Below are positions 1 to 7,188 of a stretch of DNA of 51,408 nt, one piece after another. Source of the stretch: JAVBSN01 sp031547045 (lineage in GTDB: Bacteria > Bacillota > Clostridia > Lachnospirales > Lachnospiraceae); NCBI GenBank assembly GCA_031547045.1, contig JAVBSN010000054.1:1-51408 (forward strand), in the 5' to 3' direction. Under the pieces are notes generated by a model. The model did not search any database, had not been told where the DNA came from, and was given only the letters and a program-made list of their open reading frames with translations. Within the stretch, counting starts at the first letter, position 1. Every line of letters begins with the position of its first letter. Both the position numbers and the translations under genes were made by a program.

Positions 1-883
1 ATGTGTATTCTTCTGGTATATCACCAAAAAGAAACTCATGCCCTTGTTCCCAATATAAAACTGGTGTATTTAACTGGGTTAATTCCGAAAGTTGATCTAA
101 CCAACCAGCCGCTATAACATCACATTCTGGTAAGTAATCTTGAATTCTTTTATCACGAGGTGCTGCTATAATTTTATCTGCATCAATATGACTCCATTCC
201 AAATCTATCTTATTTGTTGATGGCTCTGTTCTAAAAATGGCATATATGGTATGCCCACGTTCTTTTAAAAGTCTCATTTGTTGAAGAAGCATTTTCATCC
301 CACCAGTTAATTTACAATGAGGAAGAATAAATGCTATGTTCATATTTCTATAACGAAAAATGCTATTATTATTATCTAAATTCCATTCTCGCACCTGAAT
401 CAGCCTTTCTGCCATTTGTATTTGCATTTCAAGTGGAATATGAGGGTTCATATTTGAAACAAAGGACTGAAGAATATTTCTAGATATGCTAAAAGGCTGC
501 ATATCCATTTCACCATGAATACCATCCTTATTCTCTTCTAAACCACATATCAATTGGCACCAACGATTGTTATCACAGAAAGCAAGGCGCCTATATAATT
601 GCTTTCTTTCTTTATCTGGAATTCTTTTATATAAAACATTTATTGGTAAAATGTCTCTATCGTAAAATGGTTTTGATGTCTTAGCAATTACTAACATTTC
701 TGCTGCTTGATAAATATATTGAATGTGAAGATGCCATGGGTAATTACTATCAGCCGTTATAACATCATAAGGTGTTTGCAAATTTTTGTATTGGCTTTCA
801 TTTTCCATATATAAACTGGCAATAGAGTCAAACTCTTTTTTACAGAATTTAATAATATTTTTATTCAAAGAAATTCCCAACAT
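1..883 (-). CDS. Glycosyltransferase family 4-like protein, 3' end outside window
   Basis: Runs off the left edge, so about 294 N-terminal residues are visible. The last part reads as the start of a GT-B glycosyltransferase domain: a beta strand then a glycine loop (IAFILPHCKLTGGMKMLLQQ), then RGHTIYAIFRTEP, and further on the acceptor-side motif YWEQGHEFLFGDIPEEY. About 170 residues before it are a mostly helical region I do not recognise. The first ATG at 883 has no recognisable ribosome binding site. Upstream the frame stays open for five more codons, then meets the TAA that ends the clostripain-like gene, so both genes are in one frame. It could be a separate, translationally coupled gene or the second half of a fusion protein split by a stop. 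The sugar donor and acceptor are unknown. Confidence 0.7.
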   Translation of the reverse strand, partial: MLGISLNKNIIKFCKKEFDSIASLYMENESQYKNLQTPYDVITADSNYPWHLHIQYIYQAAEMLVIAKTSKPFYDRDILPINVLYKRIPDKERKQLYRRLAFCDNNRWCQLICGLEENKDGIHGEMDMQPFSISRNILQSFVSNMNPHIPLEMQIQMAERLIQVREWNLDNNNSIFRYRNMNIAFILPHCKLTGGMKMLLQQMRLLKERGHTIYAIFRTEPSTNKIDLEWSHIDADKIIAAPRDKRIQDYLPECDVIAAGWLDQLSELTQLNTPVLYWEQGHEFLFGDIPEEYT

Positions 884-898
884 AGGGTTAGTAAAGTT

Positions 899-1600
899 TT
901 ATATAGTTAATTCGTCTATTATTTGTTTAATAATTTCTATAGTGTCATTATCTTTATTACTTGTATGCTTTTCTATTATTCTAATAAGTGCATCATAGGG
1001 AAGCCCCTCTAAAGGTACATTACCTATATAAGTTAATAAATATTTTGCTGCTGATTGCGGATAGTTACTTAGTTCACAAAATGTTTCAAATGAACTAGCA
1101 TAACAGGTATCTAATATTAATAAATCTAACTGTTTTTGCGATTGTTCATATGCTTTCCATATTGCATAGGCAAGTTCTGGAAAACCAAATAGATACGGTG
1201 TTTCACAAGTAAAATCAGGAGAAATGCCCACAAACTGATAAGCATGCCCCCCTAAAAGTAATACATATTTATCTGCGGTATAATTTGACTGCGCCCAAAC
1301 AATAAAATCATATAGTGTTTGAGGGGATGACATATTACTGATTTCTAACAAAGGTAGTTGAACTTTACCCTTACTTGTCATTTCATATCTTCTTATTCCT
1401 GACCACTGCTCTTTAAAATTTGGATATATATAACCTGAACGTATTATTTCTGTAACGATTTTTTCTTGCCTTGCTACTTGAGCCAAAATAGTTATATTAT
1501 CAGAAATTTCTAAATCAAACAGTTTTAAAAAGGATTCCCAAACCTCTGGTTCAAGCTCGTTATTTCCATTCAAATAAAATAATACAGCAATACGCTCCAT
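899..1600 (-). CDS. Clostripain-like (C11/caspase-fold) cysteine peptidase
   Basis: A 233-residue protein with the caspase-hemoglobinase fold of peptidase family C11. The N-terminus VLFYLNGNNELE matches the first strand of clostripains. His119 lies in KYVLLLGGHAYQF and Cys166 in LLILDTCYASSFE, the positions of the catalytic His-Cys dyad. No signal peptide is visible, so the protein is probably cytosolic. It is much shorter than secreted clostripain, about the size of the isolated protease domain. The start is supported by AGAGGAG 7 nt before the ATG. The stop is followed in the same frame by a glycosyltransferase reading frame with no ribosome binding site. In other Clostridia, small clostripain-like proteins sit with peptide maturation genes, but no precursor peptide is seen here. 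Confidence 0.75.
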   Translation of the reverse strand: MERIAVLFYLNGNNELEPEVWESFLKLFDLEISDNITILAQVARQEKIVTEIIRSGYIYPNFKEQWSGIRRYEMTSKGKVQLPLLEISNMSSPQTLYDFIVWAQSNYTADKYVLLLGGHAYQFVGISPDFTCETPYLFGFPELAYAIWKAYEQSQKQLDLLILDTCYASSFETFCELSNYPQSAAKYLLTYIGNVPLEGLPYDALIRIIEKHTSNKDNDTIEIIKQIIDELTI

Positions 1601-1728
1601 CTCAAGCTCCTCTTAACTTATATTTATATCTATTTGTAAAACGTCCTACTAAACAATATATGCATTTTCTTTATTTTGTTGAATAGACTCAGATTTGTGT
1701 CGGTTATTGTTTTAAGCATATTTAGCAC

Positions 1729-1762
1729 AAAAAAACAACCAGTTTTCATTATAAACTGATTG
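1729..1762 (-). terminator. Rho-independent terminator of the helicase gene
   Basis: Inverted repeat with arms 1736-1745 (CAACCAGTTT) and 1753-1762 (AAACTGATTG), loop of 7 nt, one G-T-type mismatch. On the minus strand it is followed by seven T residues (1735-1729). It lies just past the stop of the DEAD-box helicase gene. Confidence 0.8.
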
Positions 1763-1797
1763 CTTTTAACATATATTTCATATATTCCAGACAAGTA

Positions 1798-3213
1798 TTA
1801 TTTAACTTTTCTAATCTTGCCCTTAATAGCTCTCTTCTGCAAATGCTTCAACACATATGCTCCCTTACCGTTCAATATCTCTACATGAGTATAGCTATCT
1901 CTAACATCAATAATTCCAATGTCAGCTATCTCCACACCTTCAAGACTACATATTGCTCCAACAATATCGCCTGCTCGCATTTTAGACCTTCGACCACCAC
2001 CAATGGTTAATCGCATAATTCCTTTATGTACTGCTGCACCTTTTTGTGGCTTTGCTTCTACTTTTTCACGTTGTTTCTTCCAAAATTCTTTTTCAGTGAT
2101 TTCCTCTCTAACTGGACATTCTGTGATTTGCAGCTCTTGATCCATATATGTTTCTACCATTTTAAGCATTCTACGATCTTCTTCACATACCAAACTAATT
2201 GCTATACCTGTCTTTCCATTTCTTCCTGTACGCCCAATTCGATGAACATATGTCTCTCTACCCTTTGGAAAATCATAATTAATAACGTGTGTAATATTAT
2301 CAAAATCAACGCCCCTAGCTGCTACATCCGTAGCTATCAAGAAACGAAATCCTCCTCGTCTAAATGCATCCACTGTTTTCAAACGATCCCTCTGCTCCAT
2401 CTCACCATGAATCATTCCACAAAAAATACGACTTCTTCTAAGCTTCTGAAATAATACATTTACCATCTCTCTTGTAGCACAAAAAATCATGCAACTATCT
2501 GGATTTTCTGATATTAAAACATCAATCAATGCCTCATATTTGTGTTCCGCATCTACATTATAGAGTTTTTGAGTAATAGCAGTAGCTTGTTGTTCATCTG
2601 CTTCTTGCATAATCTGTACACTATCTTTTATGTATTTATCCACTATTTGCTCAATCTCTGGTTTTAGAGTAGCCGAAAATAGAGATATTGTAACTTCCCT
2701 CGAAACCATCTCAATTATTTCTTTTACCTCATCAATAAATCCCATATCTAACATCTGATCTGCTTCATCAATTACTAGATACGAAATCTTATCAAGTTTC
2801 AAACTACCTCTTCTAATTAAATCCATAACTCTACCTGGAGTTCCTACTACAATATGAGACTTCTGTCTTAGTGTCTGAATCTGCTTATCTATTGGAAATC
2901 CTCCAAATACTGCTGGCACTTTCAAACGTTTTTTTCTTGCTATATAAAATGTTTCATCACTAACCTGCACTGCTAATTCTCTAGTTGGTTCTAGTATTAA
3001 TGCCTGTGGTGCATTTTCTTCCCAAATAACCTGCTCACAAATAGGAATAGCAAAAGCCGCTGTTTTTCCACTTCCAGTAGGCGCCTTTGCCACTACATGT
3101 CTTCCATTTAATACTGCTGGTATTACTTCCTTTTGAATATCTGTAGGATTCTTATATCCTAATAATTCTAATGCATTTAATATATCTTCTGATAATTCAT
3201 AGTTGCTAAACAA
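1798..3213 (-). CDS. dbpA: DEAD-box ATP-dependent RNA helicase, DbpA/YxiN type
   Basis: ATP-dependent RNA helicase of the DbpA/YxiN group, which acts on 23S rRNA during 50S subunit assembly. All motifs are present: Q motif region PTDIQKEVIP, Walker A APTGSGKT, PTRELAVQ, TPGR, DEAD, SAT, ATDVAARGVD and HRIGRTGR. The last about 75 residues (GIMRLTIGGGRRSKMRAGDI...VEILNGKGAYVL) are the DbpA RNA-binding domain that recognises 23S hairpin 92. I prefer the TTG at 3213 (471 residues), which has AAGGGGAT about 8 nt upstream and starts LFSNYELSEDIL like other family members. An ATG at 3249 gives 12 more residues, but its only GGAG lies 20 nt away and those codons are the old 3' end of the decayed GNAT gene upstream. 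Single-gene transcript ending at the terminator 1729-1762. Confidence 0.93.
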   Translation of the reverse strand: MFSNYELSEDILNALELLGYKNPTDIQKEVIPAVLNGRHVVAKAPTGSGKTAAFAIPICEQVIWEENAPQALILEPTRELAVQVSDETFYIARKKRLKVPAVFGGFPIDKQIQTLRQKSHIVVGTPGRVMDLIRRGSLKLDKISYLVIDEADQMLDMGFIDEVKEIIEMVSREVTISLFSATLKPEIEQIVDKYIKDSVQIMQEADEQQATAITQKLYNVDAEHKYEALIDVLISENPDSCMIFCATREMVNVLFQKLRRSRIFCGMIHGEMEQRDRLKTVDAFRRGGFRFLIATDVAARGVDFDNITHVINYDFPKGRETYVHRIGRTGRNGKTGIAISLVCEEDRRMLKMVETYMDQELQITECPVREEITEKEFWKKQREKVEAKPQKGAAVHKGIMRLTIGGGRRSKMRAGDIVGAICSLEGVEIADIGIIDVRDSYTHVEILNGKGAYVLKHLQKRAIKGKIRKVK

Positions 3214-3246
3214 CTTATTATCCCCTTGTTTGCTTTTATCTTTTTC

Positions 3247-3612
3247 CATAATATAATTTATTTAAAAAACTCCTTTTCTATCTACCTTTTGTTCCTTAAC
3301 TATACTGTACCCTCTCTTTTCAAAGAAAGGCTTCACTGTAATAGATGCATGGGTAGTAATTATATCTATATTAACTGACTTTTCTAATTCATTGCAAATA
3401 GCAGTTGCAATTCCGACATTTTAATAATCTTTGTGAATATATAGACGTTCTAAATATCCTGTCTTATCTATATCCCAAAAACCAATTATCTTATCATCTT
3501 CAACTGCAACAATAGTAAAATGTTCGCAGGTTACAGATTTAATACATTTTATTATACCATCTGGCAACTTAATACTCAATTCTATAAATCTATATACTAT
3601 TTCATAGAATTC
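3247..3612 (-). pseudogene. Decayed GNAT acetyltransferase (YafP-like)
   Basis: One frame reads as the C-terminal two thirds of a YafP-like GNAT N-acetyltransferase: HFTIVAVEDDKIIGF, DKTGYLERLYIHKDY, then NVGIATAICNELE and FFEKRGYSIVKEQ. It is interrupted by TAA at 3421-3423, exactly where family members have a Gln after HKDY in the acetyl-CoA loop. A second TAA at 3262-3264 replaces a Leu codon in the closing motif, after which the frame continues as INYIMEKD. The N-terminus is missing or unrecognisable upstream of a TAA at 3613-3615. Two point-type stops in otherwise good family sequence show recent decay. It overlaps the last codons of the metallo-hydrolase gene and its tail runs in frame into the helicase gene. 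Confidence 0.75.
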
Positions 3613-4436
3613 TTACATGCTTCTATACTTATTTTAAACAGAGGATTGCCCATTAGCTCATCTAAGTCTAATAAATTGCATATAAGTTCCTCTTTCTTTT
3701 CTTCACTTTCTTCCTTATATTCCATTTCTATTTTGTAAACAACCTCTTTCATATTTTCTAAAAACAGAAGTCTATTTCTCAATATCTCTTCTACTTCATC
3801 ACCATCATATATTCTATCCCAAGCTGGACAACAAAATTTTATTGTTTTTTGATTTATAATTTTTATTAGAGTATTCTCACTTGCTTCTGCATCAACAAAA
3901 ATAGGAATATCATTAGATGCTGGAATTGCATCACCAGAGAATAACACATTTTCTTCTCTAATCATATATGATACTGAATCTTTAGAGTGTCCTGCTGTCT
4001 CCAATATATCTATTGATAATCCTGACTCCAGATAAATGGTATCTCCCTCTTTTACTGTTTGATCAATATTAACAGAAGAGTTTACCAATGTATAAAAGTT
4101 AGGTATAGGGCGTTGTTTAAATTGAATATCTATATCTTCTATCCATCTTCTTTCAATATCAGACGCATATATTTTACAACCTGATAATTTCTTAATCTCT
4201 GCTGCTCCACCTATGTGATCTGGATGGGCATGGGTCAAAAAAATACCCTTTATTTCTGTAATATCACGGCCTAATTTCTTCATATAGTCTTCAATTTGTT
4301 TCTCACAACCATCAACACCAGAATCCACAAGATAGCAATCTTTTCCTGTAATTAAATACACATATACAAATCTCTTTATTTCACTTGTTACATTAAAATC
4401 AAGTTTAATTTGATATATATTTTTACATATTTTCAT
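3597..4436 (-). CDS. Metallo-beta-lactamase-fold hydrolase
   Basis: A 279-residue metallo-beta-lactamase-superfamily hydrolase. The zinc-binding signature HxHxDH is seen in FLTHAHPDHIGG (His69, His71, Asp73, His74). A further ligand is the His in ILETAGHSKDSVSY, followed by LFSGDAI with the bridging Asp. The protein resembles the glyoxalase II/lactonase branch with an extra helical C-terminus, and its substrate cannot be told from sequence. There is no signal peptide. The start is supported by AAGGAG 6 nt before the ATG. It is probably controlled by the TetR protein encoded just upstream: an operator identical in both arms to that of the tetR gene lies at 4456-4471, directly after a TATAAT box. 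Confidence 0.88.
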   Translation of the reverse strand: MKICKNIYQIKLDFNVTSEIKRFVYVYLITGKDCYLVDSGVDGCEKQIEDYMKKLGRDITEIKGIFLTHAHPDHIGGAAEIKKLSGCKIYASDIERRWIEDIDIQFKQRPIPNFYTLVNSSVNIDQTVKEGDTIYLESGLSIDILETAGHSKDSVSYMIREENVLFSGDAIPASNDIPIFVDAEASENTLIKIINQKTIKFCCPAWDRIYDGDEVEEILRNRLLFLENMKEVVYKIEMEYKEESEEKKEELICNLLDLDELMGNPLFKISIEACKNSMK

Positions 4437-4455
4437 TTTATTCTCCTTCCATTGC

Positions 4456-4483
4456 GCAAGTATGTACTTGCATTAAGATTATA
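4456..4483 (-). promoter_or_regulatory. TetR operator and -10 box in front of the metallo-hydrolase gene
   Basis: Perfect inverted repeat GCAAGT-N4-ACTTGC at 4456-4471, just downstream of a consensus TATAAT -10 box (4478-4483) on the minus strand. The -35 region near 4501-4507 is weak. The same palindrome occurs in front of the tetR gene at 5096-5111, so this is very likely the binding site of that repressor, covering the transcription start. Confidence 0.8.
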
Positions 4484-4507
4484 AAATAATGGCACTCTTA
4501 CGTACCA

Positions 4508-5080
4508 TTACTTTTTTTCAATACCTTTTACAAATATTTTTACACTATTCTTAATATAATCTTCTTTCTCTATCTCCGTTAGATGAGATTCAAATGATGC
4601 CTTTAAAAAAACAAATCCAAAATTCATAGATAAAAACATCATTGCCATATTTTCATAGTCTGTCCCTTCAATCTTGTCTCTCATTTCACTAAAATAGTTA
4701 ACCAAAACTTTTTTAAATGTAAGGGGTACTTCCAATATACCATTTGCTGTATCCAAATATAATTCTGGAGTACGTAAACCAATAGATAGCTTTACCATTT
4801 TAGGCGTTACTCTTTTCATATAAACCTCTGAAAAGGAAATTAAATCACTTTCCAATTCACCACTATATCGAAAATCACTTTCCTTTAATCCAGGGTTCCA
4901 TTCAGATAACTGCATGGCAGATAAAACAATTTCCTTCTTACCCTTAAATTTTCGAAATATAGTACATTCATTAATTCCTGCTGATACTGCAATATCCTTT
5001 GTTGTTGTGGAAGAGTATCCTCGTTCCATAATAAGATTCATAGCTGCATTAATAATTTTATTTTGCGTTTCATCAAACAT
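4508..5080 (-). CDS. TetR/AcrR family transcriptional repressor
   Basis: A TetR-family regulator of 190 residues. The N-terminal helix-turn-helix is clear: KIINAAMNLIMERGYSSTTT, KDIAVSAGINECTIFRKFKG, KKEIVLSAM. The C-terminal ligand-binding domain is unremarkable and the ligand is unknown. A longer reading frame starts at 5170, but a consensus promoter (TTGACA-17-TATTAT, 5140-5112) and an operator lie inside that extension. I therefore chose the ATG at 5080, which gives the usual N-terminus MFDETQNKIINAA and has GGGCGGTG upstream. The gene is probably autoregulated and also represses the metallo-hydrolase gene that follows it 71 bp downstream. Confidence 0.9.
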   Translation of the reverse strand: MFDETQNKIINAAMNLIMERGYSSTTTKDIAVSAGINECTIFRKFKGKKEIVLSAMQLSEWNPGLKESDFRYSGELESDLISFSEVYMKRVTPKMVKLSIGLRTPELYLDTANGILEVPLTFKKVLVNYFSEMRDKIEGTDYENMAMMFLSMNFGFVFLKASFESHLTEIEKEDYIKNSVKIFVKGIEKK

Positions 5081-5095
5081 AGTTTCACCGCCCGT

Positions 5096-5140
5096 GCAAG
5101 TATTCACTTGCATAATATCAGGTGTGGGGGTTAATGTCAA
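5096..5140 (-). promoter_or_regulatory. tetR promoter with overlapping operator
   Basis: Minus strand: -35 TTGACA (5140-5135), 17-bp spacer, -10 TATTAT (5117-5112), then directly the perfect palindrome GCAAGT-N4-ACTTGC (5096-5111) covering the start site. The match to the second copy at 4456-4471 is exact in both 6-bp arms with the same 4-bp spacer length. Confidence 0.85.
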
Positions 5141-5234
5141 ATAATTTCTTTCTATATATCCATTTGACAAGAATATACAAAAAAGGTCATATCTATTCTG
5201 AGTATCTTCAAAAGGAATGAAATTATTAATATTC

Positions 5235-5696
5235 TTATATCAAGCGCATCATAGGTACAAATATTATTCCATCCTTTTCTTGTTTCTCACCTGTTTTTTC
5301 AAATCCCAAATGCTCATAAACTTCAACTGCATAGGGTGATGAATTAACTGTAATCTTATCTGTCTTTGACTGTTTTATAGTATCCTCAAGCAAAACATTA
5401 AATAATTGTTTCGCTATACCTTTTCTATGATACTTTTTATCTACAAACAACAATGAAATATGTGATACATCTCTAATTGAAATAACACCTACGATTTTAT
5501 TATCTTGATAATAACCCCACATTTTTTTATGTCCAGTTTTTAAACCTTGAGCCATTTCTTCATCTTTGTGTTTCAAATAATCATTAAATGTATTCTTACC
5601 TTCTTCAGAATATTCTATTGCTACAAATTCAGAAAAAACATTATTTACAAGATCAAGTGCTTGTGCCAAATCATTCGATTTAATTTCTTTAATCAT
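5235..5696 (-). CDS. GNAT family N-acetyltransferase
   Basis: A single-domain GNAT acetyltransferase of 153 residues. The acetyl-CoA-binding motif A is seen as LLFVDKKYHRKGIAKQLF (Q/RxxGxG/A type), followed by motif B in VNSSPYAVEVYEHLGFEKTG. The N-terminal IKEIKSNDLAQALDLVNNVF and the FNDYLK segment place it among the small-molecule or peptide acetyltransferases of unknown substrate common in Firmicutes. The ATG at 5696 has GGGGATAGG about 10 nt upstream. The longer frame from 5720 has no good ribosome binding site and adds eight residues that do not look like GNAT sequence. Stands alone between tetR and the antiporter gene. Confidence 0.88.
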   Translation of the reverse strand: MIKEIKSNDLAQALDLVNNVFSEFVAIEYSEEGKNTFNDYLKHKDEEMAQGLKTGHKKMWGYYQDNKIVGVISIRDVSHISLLFVDKKYHRKGIAKQLFNVLLEDTIKQSKTDKITVNSSPYAVEVYEHLGFEKTGEKQEKDGIIFVPMMRLI

Positions 5697-5759
5697 ATTA
5701 TTAAAACCTATCCCCTTCATTGCCCATAACTTAGTTTTATTTAATTACTTCCTCAAACC

Positions 5760-5843
5760 CTAACATATATCTATCAAAACCTGATATAAACAATATGTGG
5801 CTGAACTACGTATTGTTACTTCATTTTTCTTCTTATTTGCCAT
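5760..5843 (-). pseudogene. Possible 5' fragment of a RhuM-family gene
   Basis: A 27-codon frame with a good ribosome binding site (AAGGGAAG) that reads MANKKKNEVTIRSSATYCL and then diverges before a TAG. The start resembles the N-terminus of RhuM/virulence-type proteins (NEITIRSSAAEYL). If so, only the first 20 or so codons survive. The similarity is short and recalled, not searched. Confidence 0.3.
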
Positions 5844-5864
5844 TCAATACTTCCCTTAAATCTA

Positions 5865-7040
5865 TTATGTCTCTAGTAACTTTTTATATGAACCATCTAT
5901 ACCTATTGCTCCAAGTGGTGCAGTAATTAGAATTGCTAATACAGCAATTGTCAAAATTGTATTTCCAGCACCAACACCTGCCGCTAATGGAAGTCCACCT
6001 ATAGCTGCCTGTACAGTTGCTTTAGGTAAATATGCAATGGCACAAAATAGCCTTTCTTTCATACTTAGTTGTGTTTTAACAAGGCAAACCAATACACCAC
6101 ATATTCGTATAATAAGGGCAATAGCAATAAGTATTAAAGCTATAATTCCTGCCTTTGTTGCATAATTTATGTCTACAGTTGCACCTACTAATACAAATAA
6201 CATTAATTCTGCTGCAACCCATATTTTTGAAAACTTACTTGATAGTCTTTTTGCTAATTCACCATACTGTTTTAGTATTGTTACACCTAATGCCATTACA
6301 GCTAGTAATCCTGACATTGGCACATATTTTTCAACTGTTACCTCGAGCCACACAAGAAGAAATGCTCCACTTAATACAATCAATATCTTAACTGTATCTC
6401 TCATATGAATTTTCTTAAATAATATTACCAATATAAGACCTAGTAAAATACCAGTCAATAATCCTAACACAATAGATATTGGAATTTTAATAAGACTTAC
6501 AAAATCAAAACTACTGCCCTCATACATTCCCATAAATGATGTAAAAAGTACAATAACATAAATATCATCAACTGATGCCCCAGCTAAAATAAGCTGTGGG
6601 ATACTCTTTGATTTCCCATAACCATTCTCCATTAACTTGAGCATCTTAGGTACAACTACGGCAGGAGATACAGCACCAAGTACTGTTCCCATTATAGCTG
6701 CTTCCAAATGTGAAATTGGAAAGAACATAGGTGCAAATATTGTTGTAGCTACTATTTCAAATGTTGCTGGAACAAAGCACATTAAAATTGCTGGGCGACC
6801 CACTTTTTTTAAATCCTCTATATTAAGTGCTAGCCCTGCCCTTGTAAGAATTACAATTAAAGCAATTTTTCTTAAATCAGCAGAAATATTAAGTACCTCT
6901 GGTGCAATTAGATTAAGTACATATGGCCCTAGTATTATGCCCGTTAGAAGCATACCAATAAGACCTGGTAATTTTAATTTTTGCATGATCCCACTTAAAA
7001 CAAGACCACATAATATCATTAATGCAAGACTCAAAAACAT
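5865..7040 (-). CDS. Cation:proton antiporter (CPA family, Na+/H+ exchanger domain)
   Basis: A 391-residue integral membrane protein with about 11-12 hydrophobic segments starting at the N-terminus (MFLSLALMILCGLVLSGIMQ). The repeat GLIGMLLTGIILGPYVL and the central ILAGASVDDIYVIVLFTSF carry the paired acidic residues (DD) seen in the ion-binding site of electrogenic Na+/H+ exchangers of the CPA2 type. It lacks C-terminal TrkA domains, so it has the transmembrane module only. The start has GAGGGAG 8 nt before the ATG. Likely role: sodium or potassium extrusion and pH control. Transcribed away from the calcium ATPase gene, with a 148-bp divergent spacer. Confidence 0.88.
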   Translation of the reverse strand: MFLSLALMILCGLVLSGIMQKLKLPGLIGMLLTGIILGPYVLNLIAPEVLNISADLRKIALIVILTRAGLALNIEDLKKVGRPAILMCFVPATFEIVATTIFAPMFFPISHLEAAIMGTVLGAVSPAVVVPKMLKLMENGYGKSKSIPQLILAGASVDDIYVIVLFTSFMGMYEGSSFDFVSLIKIPISIVLGLLTGILLGLILVILFKKIHMRDTVKILIVLSGAFLLVWLEVTVEKYVPMSGLLAVMALGVTILKQYGELAKRLSSKFSKIWVAAELMLFVLVGATVDINYATKAGIIALILIAIALIIRICGVLVCLVKTQLSMKERLFCAIAYLPKATVQAAIGGLPLAAGVGAGNTILTIAVLAILITAPLGAIGIDGSYKKLLET

Positions 7041-7188
7041 ATAATATTCTCCCTCATTCTATCAACATAAAGTTTTTAATTTTTATTATAACCTCCAACA
7101 GCTATTTTTTCAATGACACTGTTCTAATTCTTTACCTGTCCTAATAAGATGATATATCACAATTTATATTTTTACGGGAGTACACAAA

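Noticed and set aside
786..998. Plus-strand 70-residue frame.
   Set aside because: Lies opposite the peptidase and glycosyltransferase genes. It is hydrophobic by composition only, with no ribosome binding site.
1919..2454. Plus-strand frames opposite the helicase.
   Set aside because: Mirror frames of a well-supported gene, with no family likeness.
899..3612. Several in-frame stops close together suggested stop-codon recoding.
   Set aside because: TAA, TAG and TGA all end normal genes elsewhere in the window, and the GNAT frame also lacks its start. Decay explains it.
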